DNA of 64,000 nt from assembly GCF_000518645.1 (NCBI RefSeq), contig NZ_KI912467.1, positions 271,960-335,959 on the forward strand. Reading direction: 5' to 3'. Every line of letters begins with the position of its first letter. Position 1 is the first letter of the stretch. Both the position numbers and the translations under genes were made by a program. The stretch is from Curvibacter gracilis ATCC BAA-807 (GTDB lineage: Bacteria > Pseudomonadota > Gammaproteobacteria > Burkholderiales > Burkholderiaceae_C). This document shows positions 26,706 to 35,425 of the stretch, in pieces. The notes beneath the pieces were generated by a model, which was not told where the DNA came from, did not search any database, and was given only the letters and a program-made list of their open reading frames with translations.

Positions 26706-27668
26706 TCAGCTGACAGACCCCGCCTGCGCCGGCAACTGGTGGTCCAGATCGGGGCGCTTCCAGGGGTCGACGTGGGTCATCAGGTTGAGCACGCGGTGGC
26801 GCGCCATGACGCGGTGCTGGGCTGCCACGGCGATGTCGTGCCCGGCCTCGACGGTCAGCCGGGCATCGACCTCGATGTGGGCATCGACCACGATCATGTC
26901 GCCCATGCGCCGGGTGCGCACGTCGTGCACACCGATGACGCCCGGGGTCTCGACCAGGGTCTGGCGGATGGCGGCGACCTCTTCCTCATCCACCGCGCGG
27001 TCCATCAGATCGTGCAGCGCATCCCAAGCGAACTGCCAGCCCATGCGGCCCACCATCAGGCCCACGATCAGGGCGGCAATCGGGTCGAGCAACGGAAAGC
27101 CGGCCAGATTGCCCGCAATGCCCGCCCCCACCACCAGGGACGAAGCCGCATCCGAGCGCGCATGCCAGGCATTGGCCACCAACAGGCTCGACTTGACGCG
27201 CTTGGCGATCATCAGCATGTAGCGGAACAGCAGTTCCTTGGACACCAGGGCGGCCCCGGCCACCCACAGGGCCACGCCGTGCACCTGGGGCACCGAGTCG
27301 GGGCTTTGCAGCTTGAGCACCGCCGCCCACAGCATGCCGGCGCCCACGGCCAGCAGAATCAGGCCCAGCACCAGCGAAGCGGCGGTCTCGAAGCGCTGGT
27401 GGCCGTAGGGGTGGTCTTCGTCGGCTTCCTTCTGGCTGTGGTGGTTGGCAAACAGCACCACGGCGTCCGACACCAGGTCCGACAGCGAGTGGATGCCGTC
27501 TGCCACCAGGCCCTGGGAATGGGTCAAGGCCCCCACCACGATCTGGGTGGCACTGAGCGCCGTGTTCACCACCACACTGACCCAGGTGCTGCGCGACGCT
27601 GCCGCCGAGCGCTCGGCGCTGCTGTACTGGGTGTCTTCGTGGTCAGGTGGGGCGTCTTTGAATTGCAT
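26706..27668 (-). CDS. Cation diffusion facilitator metal exporter
   Basis: Inner-membrane Zn/Fe/Mn/Co-type proton antiporter of 320 residues, CDF family. The membrane part has the metal site residues in ADGIHSLSDLVSD (helix 2) and NAWHARSDAASS (helix 5), and the C-terminal cytoplasmic domain has VHDVRTRRMGDMIVVDAHIE. The His-rich loop DEDHPYGHQRFE between the helices is typical. The start at 27668 (MQFKDAPP) is chosen since the 30 upstream codons are Ala/Arg/Gly filler. The methyltransferase gene lies 38 bases upstream. Metal specificity is not readable. Confidence 0.9.
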   Translation of the reverse strand: MQFKDAPPDHEDTQYSSAERSAAASRSTWVSVVVNTALSATQIVVGALTHSQGLVADGIHSLSDLVSDAVVLFANHHSQKEADEDHPYGHQRFETAASLVLGLILLAVGAGMLWAAVLKLQSPDSVPQVHGVALWVAGAALVSKELLFRYMLMIAKRVKSSLLVANAWHARSDAASSLVVGAGIAGNLAGFPLLDPIAALIVGLMVGRMGWQFAWDALHDLMDRAVDEEEVAAIRQTLVETPGVIGVHDVRTRRMGDMIVVDAHIEVDARLTVEAGHDIAVAAQHRVMARHRVLNLMTHVDPWKRPDLDHQLPAQAGSVS

Positions 27669-27706
27669 GCGGAAAAGGCGTCGGGCAGGAGCGCCGGAAA
27701 GCTCGG

Positions 27707-28393
27707 TCAGCCCCGATTGTGCCTGCCCGGCCGCCCGCCCGCTGAAGCGGGCAGGCATCCACCGGCCACATACACGGTGTTACCGAGATGCGTCTGCAGC
27801 GACAACTCGATGCCGTGGTCGGCCAGCGCCCGCCAGGGTTGCCCCAGGCCCTGCAGCGTGGTCACCGAATGCATCGCGGCCAGCCACACCAGGCCATTGA
27901 AGACGCCCCAGCCCGCCGGCGCCCACTGCAGGCCACTGGCCGCCACCCGGGCCCCGGGGCGCAGGTGGGCCAGCACATGATCGACCGCGGCGGGCGTCTG
28001 CAGGATGTCGTGGGTGAAATGGAACAGGGCGGCATCGGCCCCTTCGGGCAGAACAGCCTGATCGATGGGGGCACAGGCCAGGCTGATGTTGCGCCAGCCG
28101 TGGCGCTGCACCCGGCGGCGCGCCTCGTCCACCATCTCGGGGCACTGGTCCACCGCCACCACCCGGCCTTGCGGGCCCACGGCGGCCTGCAGCAGGTCCA
28201 GGCTCATGCCGGTGCCGCAACCCAGGTCCAGCACGGTCTGGCCGGGCTGCAGCTGCAGCGTGGCAATGGCCTCGGCGCGGATCGCGTCGTACGGGGCCAG
28301 TTGCAGGTCATAGATACCCGCGCGCCAGCGGTACAGGCCCTGCGAGGCCGCGGTGTCAGGGGCTGCGGGGTGGCGTTCGGTTGCGCGTGACAT
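27707..28393 (-). CDS. Class I SAM-dependent methyltransferase
   Basis: A 228-residue methyltransferase with the SAM motif I VLDLGCGTGMS (54-64), the acidic end of strand 2 (VVAVDQCPEM), and the later strand DAALFHFTHDILQ. Composition and length resemble UbiE/phospholipid methyltransferases, but the substrate is unknown. The C-terminus is Gly/Pro/Arg-rich and probably unstructured. It may share a transcript with the CDF exporter. Confidence 0.8.
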   Translation of the reverse strand: MSRATERHPAAPDTAASQGLYRWRAGIYDLQLAPYDAIRAEAIATLQLQPGQTVLDLGCGTGMSLDLLQAAVGPQGRVVAVDQCPEMVDEARRRVQRHGWRNISLACAPIDQAVLPEGADAALFHFTHDILQTPAAVDHVLAHLRPGARVAASGLQWAPAGWGVFNGLVWLAAMHSVTTLQGLGQPWRALADHGIELSLQTHLGNTVYVAGGCLPASAGGRPGRHNRG

Positions 28394-28485
28394 GGCGGGC
28401 CTCCGTCAAGTGGACGGCCCACTCTAACCCGGCACCGCGTCTGAGTCCATGCGCTGGCGCAAAACGGGGCCCCTCGCCCGCCAGC

Positions 28486-29490
28486 TCAATCCGCGTAGAT
28501 GCCGGCCTTGCGGATCACCGGGCCCCAGCGGTTGATCTCGGCCTCAAGGTGGGTTTTGAGCCCATTGGGGGTGATCTTGTCCAGCGGCGGCACATCCGAG
28601 CTCAGATCGGCCAGGCGCTTGGTGACCACCGGGTCTTGCAAGGCGGTGCGCAGGGCGGCGTTGAGCTTGTTGATGACCTCGGGCGGCGTGCCCTTGGGGG
28701 CGTACATGCCGTGCCAGACCTTGACGTCAAAGCCCTTCAGGCCCTGTTCGTCGAGCGTGGGCACATTGGGCAGGGCCGAGAGACGGTTCAGCGTGGTCAC
28801 GCCGAACACCTTGATGCGCCCCTCCTTGATCATGGGCACGGTCTGGGTGGTCTGGTCGCACAGCAGATCGACCTGCCCGCCCAGCAGGTCGTTCATGGCC
28901 GGCCCGGTGCCCTTGTAGGGGATGGTGTTCAGGTCGACACCGATGGTGCTCATGAAGATCAGACCGCACAGGTGGGACACCGCGCCCAGGCCGGCATTGG
29001 CCAGCGTCACCTTCTCCTTGTTGGCCTTGATGTAGGCCAGGGCCTCCTGCAGGTTGTTGGCCGGAAAGTCCTTGCGGGCCAGCAGGGTCATGGGCACATC
29101 GACCACCTGGCCGATGTAGTCGAAATCCTTGAGCGGGTCGAAGCTGAGCTTCTTGTACAGCGCCGGTGCCGTCGACATGCCCATGTGGTGCAGGAAGATG
29201 GTGTAGCCGTTGGGAGCGGCGCGCGCCGTCTTGGTGGCGGCGATGGTGCCGCCCGCGCCCACGGCGTTTTCGATCAGCACGGTCTGCCCCAGGGCCTTGC
29301 CCATGGGGATGGCGATCAGGCGTGCCACCACGTCGGTGGGGCCACCGGCTGCAAACGGCACCAGCATGGTGATGGGCCGGTCGGGGAACACCTCGGCACG
29401 GGCCGGGCCTGCGGCCAGCAGGGTGGCGGCGGCCAGCGCCGCCAGGCCGGTGCGCCACAGGGATTGGAAGGGGCTGAAGCGATTTGTCAT
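28486..29490 (-). CDS. Bug-family (TctC-type) periplasmic binding protein
   Basis: Periplasmic solute receptor of 334 residues, the Bug/TctC family that is greatly expanded in Burkholderiales. A signal peptide ends at AGPARAE. The mature start FPDRPITMLVPFAAGGPTD is the family signature, and a second ligand-loop region is at NAGLGAVSHLCG. TctA and TctB membrane partners are absent, which is common for Bug genes. It lies downstream of a lyase/CoA-transferase cluster in the same direction, so its ligand may be the dicarboxylate handled there (itaconate or a C5 relative); this is inference. The start at 29490 trims an unlikely 17-codon extension. Confidence 0.9.
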   Translation of the reverse strand: MTNRFSPFQSLWRTGLAALAAATLLAAGPARAEVFPDRPITMLVPFAAGGPTDVVARLIAIPMGKALGQTVLIENAVGAGGTIAATKTARAAPNGYTIFLHHMGMSTAPALYKKLSFDPLKDFDYIGQVVDVPMTLLARKDFPANNLQEALAYIKANKEKVTLANAGLGAVSHLCGLIFMSTIGVDLNTIPYKGTGPAMNDLLGGQVDLLCDQTTQTVPMIKEGRIKVFGVTTLNRLSALPNVPTLDEQGLKGFDVKVWHGMYAPKGTPPEVINKLNAALRTALQDPVVTKRLADLSSDVPPLDKITPNGLKTHLEAEINRWGPVIRKAGIYAD

Positions 29491-29673
29491 GGGTCTTGTC
29501 TCTCTGTTTCTAAGGGGTTCTCTGGGGTGGGTACGGTGCACCCGACCCAGGCTTCACTGCTCTCACGCCGCAGTGCCAGGCGCACTCCCTGCTGTGTCGT
29601 TCTTGTTCTGCAGCCATGTTGCGCCGCCTTGGGGCCCGCCGGCACTAGGCCTAACCCCGGGGCGGCCCATCCA

Positions 29674-30549
29674 TCAGGGGATCACAGGTCGGTGCTCCAG
29701 GGCCAGCCAGCGCCTTGCCAGCGCCAGCACCGGGGCATCGACCATGCGGCCATCCACCCGCAGGGCACCGGCCCCGAGGGCATCGCCCGCGGCCTCGGCA
29801 GCCGCCAACACGCGGCGCGCCCAGTCGCACTCGGCCGCGCTGGGCGCCAGGCCCTGGTGCACGGCCTCGATCTGGCTGGGGTGGATGCACAGCTTGGCGC
29901 CAAAGCCCAGGCGGCGGGCGCGCCGGGCGTCGCTCAAGGCCTGCTCGGGCTCGTCCAGCGCCACGGTCACGCCATCGACCGGCGGCGCCAGGCCGGCGCC
30001 ACGCGAGGCCAGCACCAGCTGCCAGCGGGCAGGCAGCAGCTCGGCCTCGTCCGGCCCGCAGGCCATGCCCAGGTCCGCCTGCAGGTCGATGTGGCCCAGC
30101 ACCAGGCGCAGCACCTGGGGCGCACCCGCGATGGCCTGCAAGTGCAGCAGGCCCTGGGCACTCTCGATCAGGGGCAGCAGCGGCAGGCCCGGCAGGCGCT
30201 GGGCCAAGGGCTGCAGCTGCGCCGCACTCTCGGCCTTGGCCAGCATCACGCCGGCCAGGCCGGGCAGGGCTTCGAGCAGGGCCAGGTCGTCGCCATGCCC
30301 GGGCGCGGGCACCGCGTTCACCCGCACCAACAGGCGCTGGCGCTCGGCCGCGCTCAGACTCGGCCAGCCCTGGGCCAGGGCGGCGCGGGCGGCGGGCTTG
30401 ACAGCAGGGGCCACGGCGTCTTCCAGGTCCAGGATCACCGCGTCGGCGGCACTGGCCAGGGCCTTGGGCAGGCGCTCGGGGCGGTCACCGGGCACAAACA
30501 GCAGGCTGCGCGCCTCGCCCAGCGGGCGCGGCAAGGGGGCCGTGTTCAT
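29674..30549 (-). CDS. ccl: HpcH/HpaI (CitE-like) CoA-ester lyase, probable citramalyl-CoA lyase
   Basis: CitE-like lyase of 291 residues that would split citramalyl-CoA into pyruvate and acetyl-CoA. Family marks are SLLFVPGDRPERLPKALAS, the metal-binding DAVILDLEDAVAP, RVNAVP, the glutamate of LPLIESAQGL and FGAKLCIHPSQIEAV. The ATG at 30549 overlaps the stop of the MmgE/PrpD gene by 4 bases. The specific name rests on the neighbouring CoA-transferase and hydratase, whose arrangement matches the ict-ich-ccl itaconate pathway. A malyl- or citrate-type substrate is not excluded. Confidence 0.75.
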   Translation of the reverse strand: MNTAPLPRPLGEARSLLFVPGDRPERLPKALASAADAVILDLEDAVAPAVKPAARAALAQGWPSLSAAERQRLLVRVNAVPAPGHGDDLALLEALPGLAGVMLAKAESAAQLQPLAQRLPGLPLLPLIESAQGLLHLQAIAGAPQVLRLVLGHIDLQADLGMACGPDEAELLPARWQLVLASRGAGLAPPVDGVTVALDEPEQALSDARRARRLGFGAKLCIHPSQIEAVHQGLAPSAAECDWARRVLAAAEAAGDALGAGALRVDGRMVDAPVLALARRWLALEHRPVIP

Positions 30550-31940
30550 GCGGCCCCCGGCAACAGGCGCCCCACCACCGGCCACTGGCTCACCTGCCAC
30601 AGGTGCTCCACCGCCTGGGCCATCTCACCGGCCTGGGCGCCGCCACTGAAGGCCGCCAGGCGCAAGGCCTTGGCGGTGATCTCGTCGCGGCTCAGGGTGT
30701 TGCCGGGGTCGCCCTTGGGCTCGTCCACCCGGCCCTGGAACACGCGCCCGTCGGTGGTGTGCACCGTCACCTTGCCGATCCAGCGGCGCGGGTAGGCGCC
30801 GTCGACCTCGGCGTCCAGGCTCATGGTCACGCGGTCGCGAAGCTGGCGCGTGGTCTCGCTGAGAAAGTGCTGATCAAACTCGGCCAGGCCCGCGTGCCCG
30901 AACTGCGCCACCAGGGCCAGCACCGTGCCCATCGAGAACTTGCTCTGGTGCACCGTGCTGGGCGACACCACCGGGCCCAGCACGTCGATCGCGCCCTGGT
31001 GCACATGGGTCTGCACGGCCGCCAGGTCTTCGGGCTTGAGGCCATGCTCGCGCATCACCAGCAGCAGCGCGTCAGCGGCCGGGTGGGTGTGGCGGCAGCT
31101 GGCGTGGTACTTGAACGAGGTCTCGGCCGTGACCCAGCGCGCGCCCAGACCGTCGACCAGGCGGGCCGGGTCCGCGTCGCTGGACATGCCGGCGGCCATG
31201 CCCTGGGGGCCGTCCAAGATGTCGGCGGCGCCGGTGAAGCCATCCTTGGCCAGGTAGGCCGACATCAGGCCGGCGGCGGCCGCGTGCGCGGTGTGCAGCT
31301 GCTTGGAATCGGCCGCGGTGCGCAAGAACTCCCACAGCCCGGCCGACTGGGTGCCCGCCGAGCCGAAGGCGTGCTGCATCTGGCGCGCGTCCAGCGCCAG
31401 CAGGTGGCCCACGGCGGCAGCCGCAGCCAGGGTGCCGGCCGTGCCGGTGGTGTGGAACACCCGGTAATGCGAGCGCCCCAAGAATTCGCCCACACGGATG
31501 CCCACCTCGTAGCCCACCACCGAGGCGGCCAGCAGGTCGCGCCCGCTGCGCCCCAGCGCCTGCGCCACCGCCACCGCGGGCGGGAACACCACCGTGGCCG
31601 GGTGGAACACCGAGCCGTTGTGCACATCGTCCTGCTCGGCCACATGCGAGGCCGCGGCATTGGCCATCGCCGCCAGGTAGGGGCTGTTGAGCTGGCGCTT
31701 GATCAGCACCTCGGCCCCGCCCTGCCCCAGCTTGGGGGCGCCTGCGCCGCCCGCACATCCCATGTGCTCGGCAAAGCGGGTGATGCTCTCCACCGGGCGC
31801 GAGCCATGGCCGGCCACGGCCGAGCCGAACCAGTCGACCAGCAGGTCTTCGGTCTTGCGCACCACGGTGTCGGGGATGTCGTCATAGCGCAGGCCAGCCG
31901 CGAATTGGGCCAGGGCGGCGGTGGGGGTGAGGGATGTCAT
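30546..31940 (-). CDS. MmgE/PrpD family protein
   Basis: A 464-residue member of the MmgE/PrpD family, which includes 2-methylcitrate dehydratase and cis-aconitate decarboxylase. Typical parts are the N-terminal helical start (LAQFAAGLRYDDIP), AEQDDVHNGSVFHPATVVFP, VVGYEVGIRVGEFLG, HTTGTAGTLAAAAA and KYHASCRHTHPAADAL. It lies between the CoA-transferase gene and the lyase gene and overlaps the latter by 4 bases. A homologue occupies the same slot in the Pseudomonas aeruginosa itaconate cluster, where its role is not settled. The start at 31940 removes a frame extension lacking family features. Confidence 0.85.
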   Translation of the reverse strand: MTSLTPTAALAQFAAGLRYDDIPDTVVRKTEDLLVDWFGSAVAGHGSRPVESITRFAEHMGCAGGAGAPKLGQGGAEVLIKRQLNSPYLAAMANAAASHVAEQDDVHNGSVFHPATVVFPPAVAVAQALGRSGRDLLAASVVGYEVGIRVGEFLGRSHYRVFHTTGTAGTLAAAAAVGHLLALDARQMQHAFGSAGTQSAGLWEFLRTAADSKQLHTAHAAAAGLMSAYLAKDGFTGAADILDGPQGMAAGMSSDADPARLVDGLGARWVTAETSFKYHASCRHTHPAADALLLVMREHGLKPEDLAAVQTHVHQGAIDVLGPVVSPSTVHQSKFSMGTVLALVAQFGHAGLAEFDQHFLSETTRQLRDRVTMSLDAEVDGAYPRRWIGKVTVHTTDGRVFQGRVDEPKGDPGNTLSRDEITAKALRLAAFSGGAQAGEMAQAVEHLWQVSQWPVVGRLLPGAA

Positions 31941-31998
31941 GGCTTGTCGTCTCCGGAATGTTCTGTTTTCGTCTGGTTTCGTTGGGTGGCAGTTCAGA

Positions 31999-33183
31999 TC
32001 AGATCGCGCCGCGCTCACGCAGGGCCGCGATGTCGGCCTCGCTGCGGCCCAGGCGGTGCAGGATGGCCTCGGTGTGCTGGCCCACGGCGGGCACGGCCTC
32101 CATGCGGTAGTCAAAGCTGCTGTGGCGCCCCGGCGGCAGCAGGGCCGGGATGCTGCCTGCGGGCGATCCCACCTCGCGCCAGCGCTCACGCGCCTGCAAC
32201 TGCGGGTGGGCCCACAGGCCGGCCATGTCGTTCATGCGGGCGTTGGCGATCTGGGCCTCGTCGAGCCGGGCCAGCACCTCGGCGCTGCTGAGGGCCCCGA
32301 AGGCCGTCAGGATGAGGGCCTTCAGCGCTTCACGGTGTTCGTTGCGGCGCGCGTTGCTGTCAAAGCGCGGGTCGGTGGCCAGCTCGGCATCGCGCAGCAC
32401 CACGGCGCAGAACACCTTCCACTCGCGTTCGTTCTGCAGGCCCAGCATCACGGTGCCCCCGTCGCCAGCCTTGAAAGGCCCATAAGGGTAGATGGTGGCG
32501 TGGGCGGCCGCGCTGCGCGGCGGCGGGGTGGCGCCCTGGTAGGCGTAGTACATGGGGTAGCCCATCCACTCGCCCAGGGCTTCGAGCATGGACACGTCGA
32601 TGTGCCCACCCTGCCCCGTGCGCCCCCGCTGCAGCAGGGCCGCCAGCACGCTGCTGTAGGCATACATGCCGGCCGCGATGTCGGCCACCGAGTTGCCGGC
32701 CTTGCAGGGCTCATCGGGCGTGCCGGTGACCGACAGAAAGCCGGCCTCGCTCTGGATCAGCAGGTCGTAGGCCTTCTTGTCGCGGTAAGGGCCGTCTTCG
32801 CCGTAGCCCGAGATGTCGCACACGATCAGGCGCGGGTGGCTGTCTTTCAGGCTGTCGTAGCCCAGCCCCATGCGGGCAGCGGCCCCTGGGGCCAGGTTCT
32901 GCACCAGCACGTCGGCGTCTTTCAGCAGCTCTTGCAGCACCTGCAGGGCCTCGGGCTGCTTGAGGTCGAGGGTGAGACTTTCCTTGGAGCGGTTGACCCA
33001 CACGAAGTGCGAGGCCTCGCCGTTGACCCGCTGGTCATAGGCCCGGGCAAAGTCGCCCGCACCGGGGCGCTCGATCTTGATGACGCGGGCGCCCAGGTCG
33101 GCGAGTTGGCGGGTGCAGAAGGGGGCTGCGATGGCGTGTTCGAGGGAGATGACGGTGATACCGTCTAGGGGGCGTTGGGTCAT
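31999..33183 (-). CDS. ict: Family III (CaiB/BaiF) CoA-transferase, probable itaconate CoA-transferase
   Basis: Family III CoA-transferase of 394 residues. It starts PLDGITVISLEHAIAAPFC, has NRSKESLTLDLK and CDISGYGEDGPY, and the catalytic aspartate is D168 in SVADIAAGMYA. These features are full length and intact. In the itaconate route the enzyme moves CoA from succinyl-CoA to itaconate. That specificity is inferred from the co-located hydratase, lyase and LysR genes. It is the first gene after the 1-kb repeat element, so the minus-strand transcript from the upstream half of the cluster must cross that element or a new promoter must lie in it. Confidence 0.78.
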   Translation of the reverse strand: MTQRPLDGITVISLEHAIAAPFCTRQLADLGARVIKIERPGAGDFARAYDQRVNGEASHFVWVNRSKESLTLDLKQPEALQVLQELLKDADVLVQNLAPGAAARMGLGYDSLKDSHPRLIVCDISGYGEDGPYRDKKAYDLLIQSEAGFLSVTGTPDEPCKAGNSVADIAAGMYAYSSVLAALLQRGRTGQGGHIDVSMLEALGEWMGYPMYYAYQGATPPPRSAAAHATIYPYGPFKAGDGGTVMLGLQNEREWKVFCAVVLRDAELATDPRFDSNARRNEHREALKALILTAFGALSSAEVLARLDEAQIANARMNDMAGLWAHPQLQARERWREVGSPAGSIPALLPPGRHSSFDYRMEAVPAVGQHTEAILHRLGRSEADIAALRERGAI

Positions 33184-34217
33184 GATGGTGACTCACTGTC
33201 TGTGGGATGGGGCCAGGGGGATGGCTGCTTGTTGGGGGCACGGGTGGGGGGTGTGCCTTGTCCACTTGCTTGTGGCTTTGTTGTGCCGCTGCGCTCTGGT
33301 GGTTCTGCTCTTTGGTTGAGGGCGGAGGCCGGGGTTGCACTTCGGCTGGTGCTCAAAATGGCAACCTTGACTTGCCCACTCGGCGTAGGTTCGTTGTTGC
33401 CGCTGCGCTCTGTGGTTTCTGCTTTTTGTTTCAGGGCAGAGGCCGGGGTTGCGGCCCGGCGGCCGCCTCACTTTCTTTGCTTCGCCAAAGAAAGTAAGCA
33501 AAGAAAGGCGACCCGAAGTCAGGGCCACTTCGTGGTTCCCTGCGCTGCTCGCGCCAGGGGGGTCCCCGCTAAACTCGCTGCGCTCAAACAGACGCGGGGC
33601 CTGATCCCCCTGGCGCTGCGCTGCTCGGCCCTGCCCCACGGGGCAAGCGGGATCGGGAGCGGGCGAGCTTGCGAACGCACTGACGAAATCACTTGTGTGG
33701 GTGCATCCAGAAGCTCTGGTGAATTGCTGTTTGATGTGCTGGGCAGAGCGCCCATGCGCCCCCGCGCTGCGAAGCAGCCGCGCCCTCCGATTGAAACAAC
33801 ACGGCGCCGCTGCGCAGCAGCAGCCGTCGGCTCCCGCTCCCCACCTCCCGTCGGGCACGGCGAGCAGCGCAGACTTGGGCGGATAAGGGCTCGCGTCTGT
33901 TTGAGCGTCAGCGAGTTTAGCGAGACCCCGCCCAAGTTGAGCAGCGCAGCGGACCCTGCGCAGCAGGGCGTGCACGTCGGGTCGCCTTTCTTTGGGGTAC
34001 TTTTCTTTGGCGAGACAAAGAAAAGTGCCTCGGCCGCCGGGACGAACCCCCGGCCTCCGCCCTTCAAAGAAGAACAGAAGGAACAGAGCGCAGCGACGAA
34101 ACAAAGCCTTGATCGAATGGACAAAGCAGACCGCCAACGCCCGGCACCCACCGGACCGCAATCCCGGCCTCCGACCTGAAACCAAGAGCAGAAGCATGAG
34201 CACCACGCACAAACGAA
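33184..34217. repeat. 1-kb non-coding element of nested inverted repeats
   Basis: No gene is supported in this gap. Two 54-base direct copies lie on the left (33285-33338 and 33399-33452, both starting GCCGCTGCGCTCTG and ending GCCGGGGTTGC). Inverted, shorter copies lie on the right (34045-34095 and 34158-34196). Inside them are hairpins at 33471-33494 and 33999-34026 built on CTTTCTTTG/CAAAGAAAG. A perfect 18-bp inverted repeat (33499-33516 and 33977-33994) encloses about 460 bases, and a further inverted pair of about 29 bases lies within it (33567-33595 and 33893-33922). Open frames cross it but their coding strand and composition make no sense. It resembles interspersed repeats common in Comamonadaceae genomes. 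Confidence 0.8.
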
Positions 34218-35381
34218 TCAAAACGACCGGGGCAAACCCAGCAAATGCTCCGCCACATACGAATAAATCAAATTCGTCGAGATAGGCGCCACCTGATACA
34301 GCCGCGTCTCCCGGAACTTGCGCTCCACGTCGTACTCGTGGGCAAAGCCAAACCCACCATGGAACTGGATGCAGGCATTGGCCGCCTCCCAACTGGCCTT
34401 GGCCGCCAGGTACTTGGCCATGTTGGCCTGGGCGCCACAGGGCTGGTTGGCGTCGAACAGTTCGCAGGCCTTGTAGCGCATCAGGTTGGCCGCTTCCACC
34501 TCGATGTAGGCATCGGCAATCGGAAACTGCACCCCCTGGTTCTGGCCGATCGGGCGGCCGAACACCACGCGCTCGCTGACGTACTTCGTCACCCGGTCCA
34601 GGAACCAGTAACCATCGCCGATGCACTCGGCCGCAATCAAGGTGCGCTCGGCGTTCAGGCCGTCGAGGATGTACTTGAAACCCTTGCCCTCTTCGCCGAT
34701 CAGGTTCTCGGCCGGGATCTCCAGGTTGTCGAAGTACAGCTCATTGGTCTCGTGGTTGACCATGTTCTGGATCGGGCGCACCGTCATGCCCTTCTTCTCG
34801 GCCTCGCGCAGGTCGACCATGAAGATCGACATGCCCTCGCTCTTCTTGCTGACCTCGGCCAGCGGCGTGGTGCGCGCCAGCAGAATCATCCACTCGCTGT
34901 GCTGCACCCGGCTGATCCAGACCTTCTGGCCATTGACCACATAGCGGTCGCCCTTCCTGACGGCCGAGGTCTTGATCTTGGTGGTGTCGGTGCCGGTGGT
35001 GGGCTCGGTCACCCCCATGGACTGCAGGCGCCACTCGCCGCTGGCGATCTTGGGCAGGTACAGCTCTTTCTGCGCCTTCGAGCCGTGGCGCAGCAAGGTG
35101 CCCATGTTGTACATCTGACCATGGCAGGCCCCCGAGTTGCCGCCGCTGCGGTTGATCTCTTCCATGATCACCGAGGCCTCAGCCAGGCCCAGGCCCGAGC
35201 CGCCGTACTCTGCCGGGATCAACGCGGCCAGCCAGCCGGCCGTGGTCAGGGCATCCACAAAGGCTTCGGGGTAGGCGCGCTCGTGGTCGATCTGGCGGTG
35301 GTATTCGTCTGGGAACTCGGCGCACAGGGCGCGCACCGCATCGCGGATCTCCTGGTACTGGTCGGGGGCTTGCTTGATCAT
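34218..35381 (-). CDS. Acyl-CoA dehydrogenase
   Basis: FAD-dependent acyl-CoA dehydrogenase of 387 residues. The N-terminal helical domain has LIPAEYGGSGLGLAEASVIM, the middle strand domain MGVTEPTTGTDTTKIKT, and the C-terminal domain ERVVFGRPIGQNQGVQFPIA and QFHGGFGFAHEYDVER. The substrate is not readable. In the itaconate-type clusters a dehydrogenase of this family occupies the same slot, where methylsuccinyl-CoA or a related C5 acyl-CoA is a reasonable idea. It starts 44 bases after the hydratase gene ends, and its stop lies at the edge of the repeat element. Confidence 0.87.
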   Translation of the reverse strand: MIKQAPDQYQEIRDAVRALCAEFPDEYHRQIDHERAYPEAFVDALTTAGWLAALIPAEYGGSGLGLAEASVIMEEINRSGGNSGACHGQMYNMGTLLRHGSKAQKELYLPKIASGEWRLQSMGVTEPTTGTDTTKIKTSAVRKGDRYVVNGQKVWISRVQHSEWMILLARTTPLAEVSKKSEGMSIFMVDLREAEKKGMTVRPIQNMVNHETNELYFDNLEIPAENLIGEEGKGFKYILDGLNAERTLIAAECIGDGYWFLDRVTKYVSERVVFGRPIGQNQGVQFPIADAYIEVEAANLMRYKACELFDANQPCGAQANMAKYLAAKASWEAANACIQFHGGFGFAHEYDVERKFRETRLYQVAPISTNLIYSYVAEHLLGLPRSF

Positions 35382-35425
35382 GGTGTCTCTTTTGTTGGAT
35401 TGGATGGGATGGAGGTTGGGACAGC

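Noticed and set aside
33184-34217. Insertion sequence or CRISPR array in the repeat element
   Set aside because: No transposase frame, no short regular repeat-spacer pattern and no flanking target duplication can be seen.
33193-34626. A minus-strand open frame through the repeat element into the acyl-CoA dehydrogenase gene
   Set aside because: The translation is Arg/Ser/Gly filler over inverted repeats and merges out of frame with a real gene.
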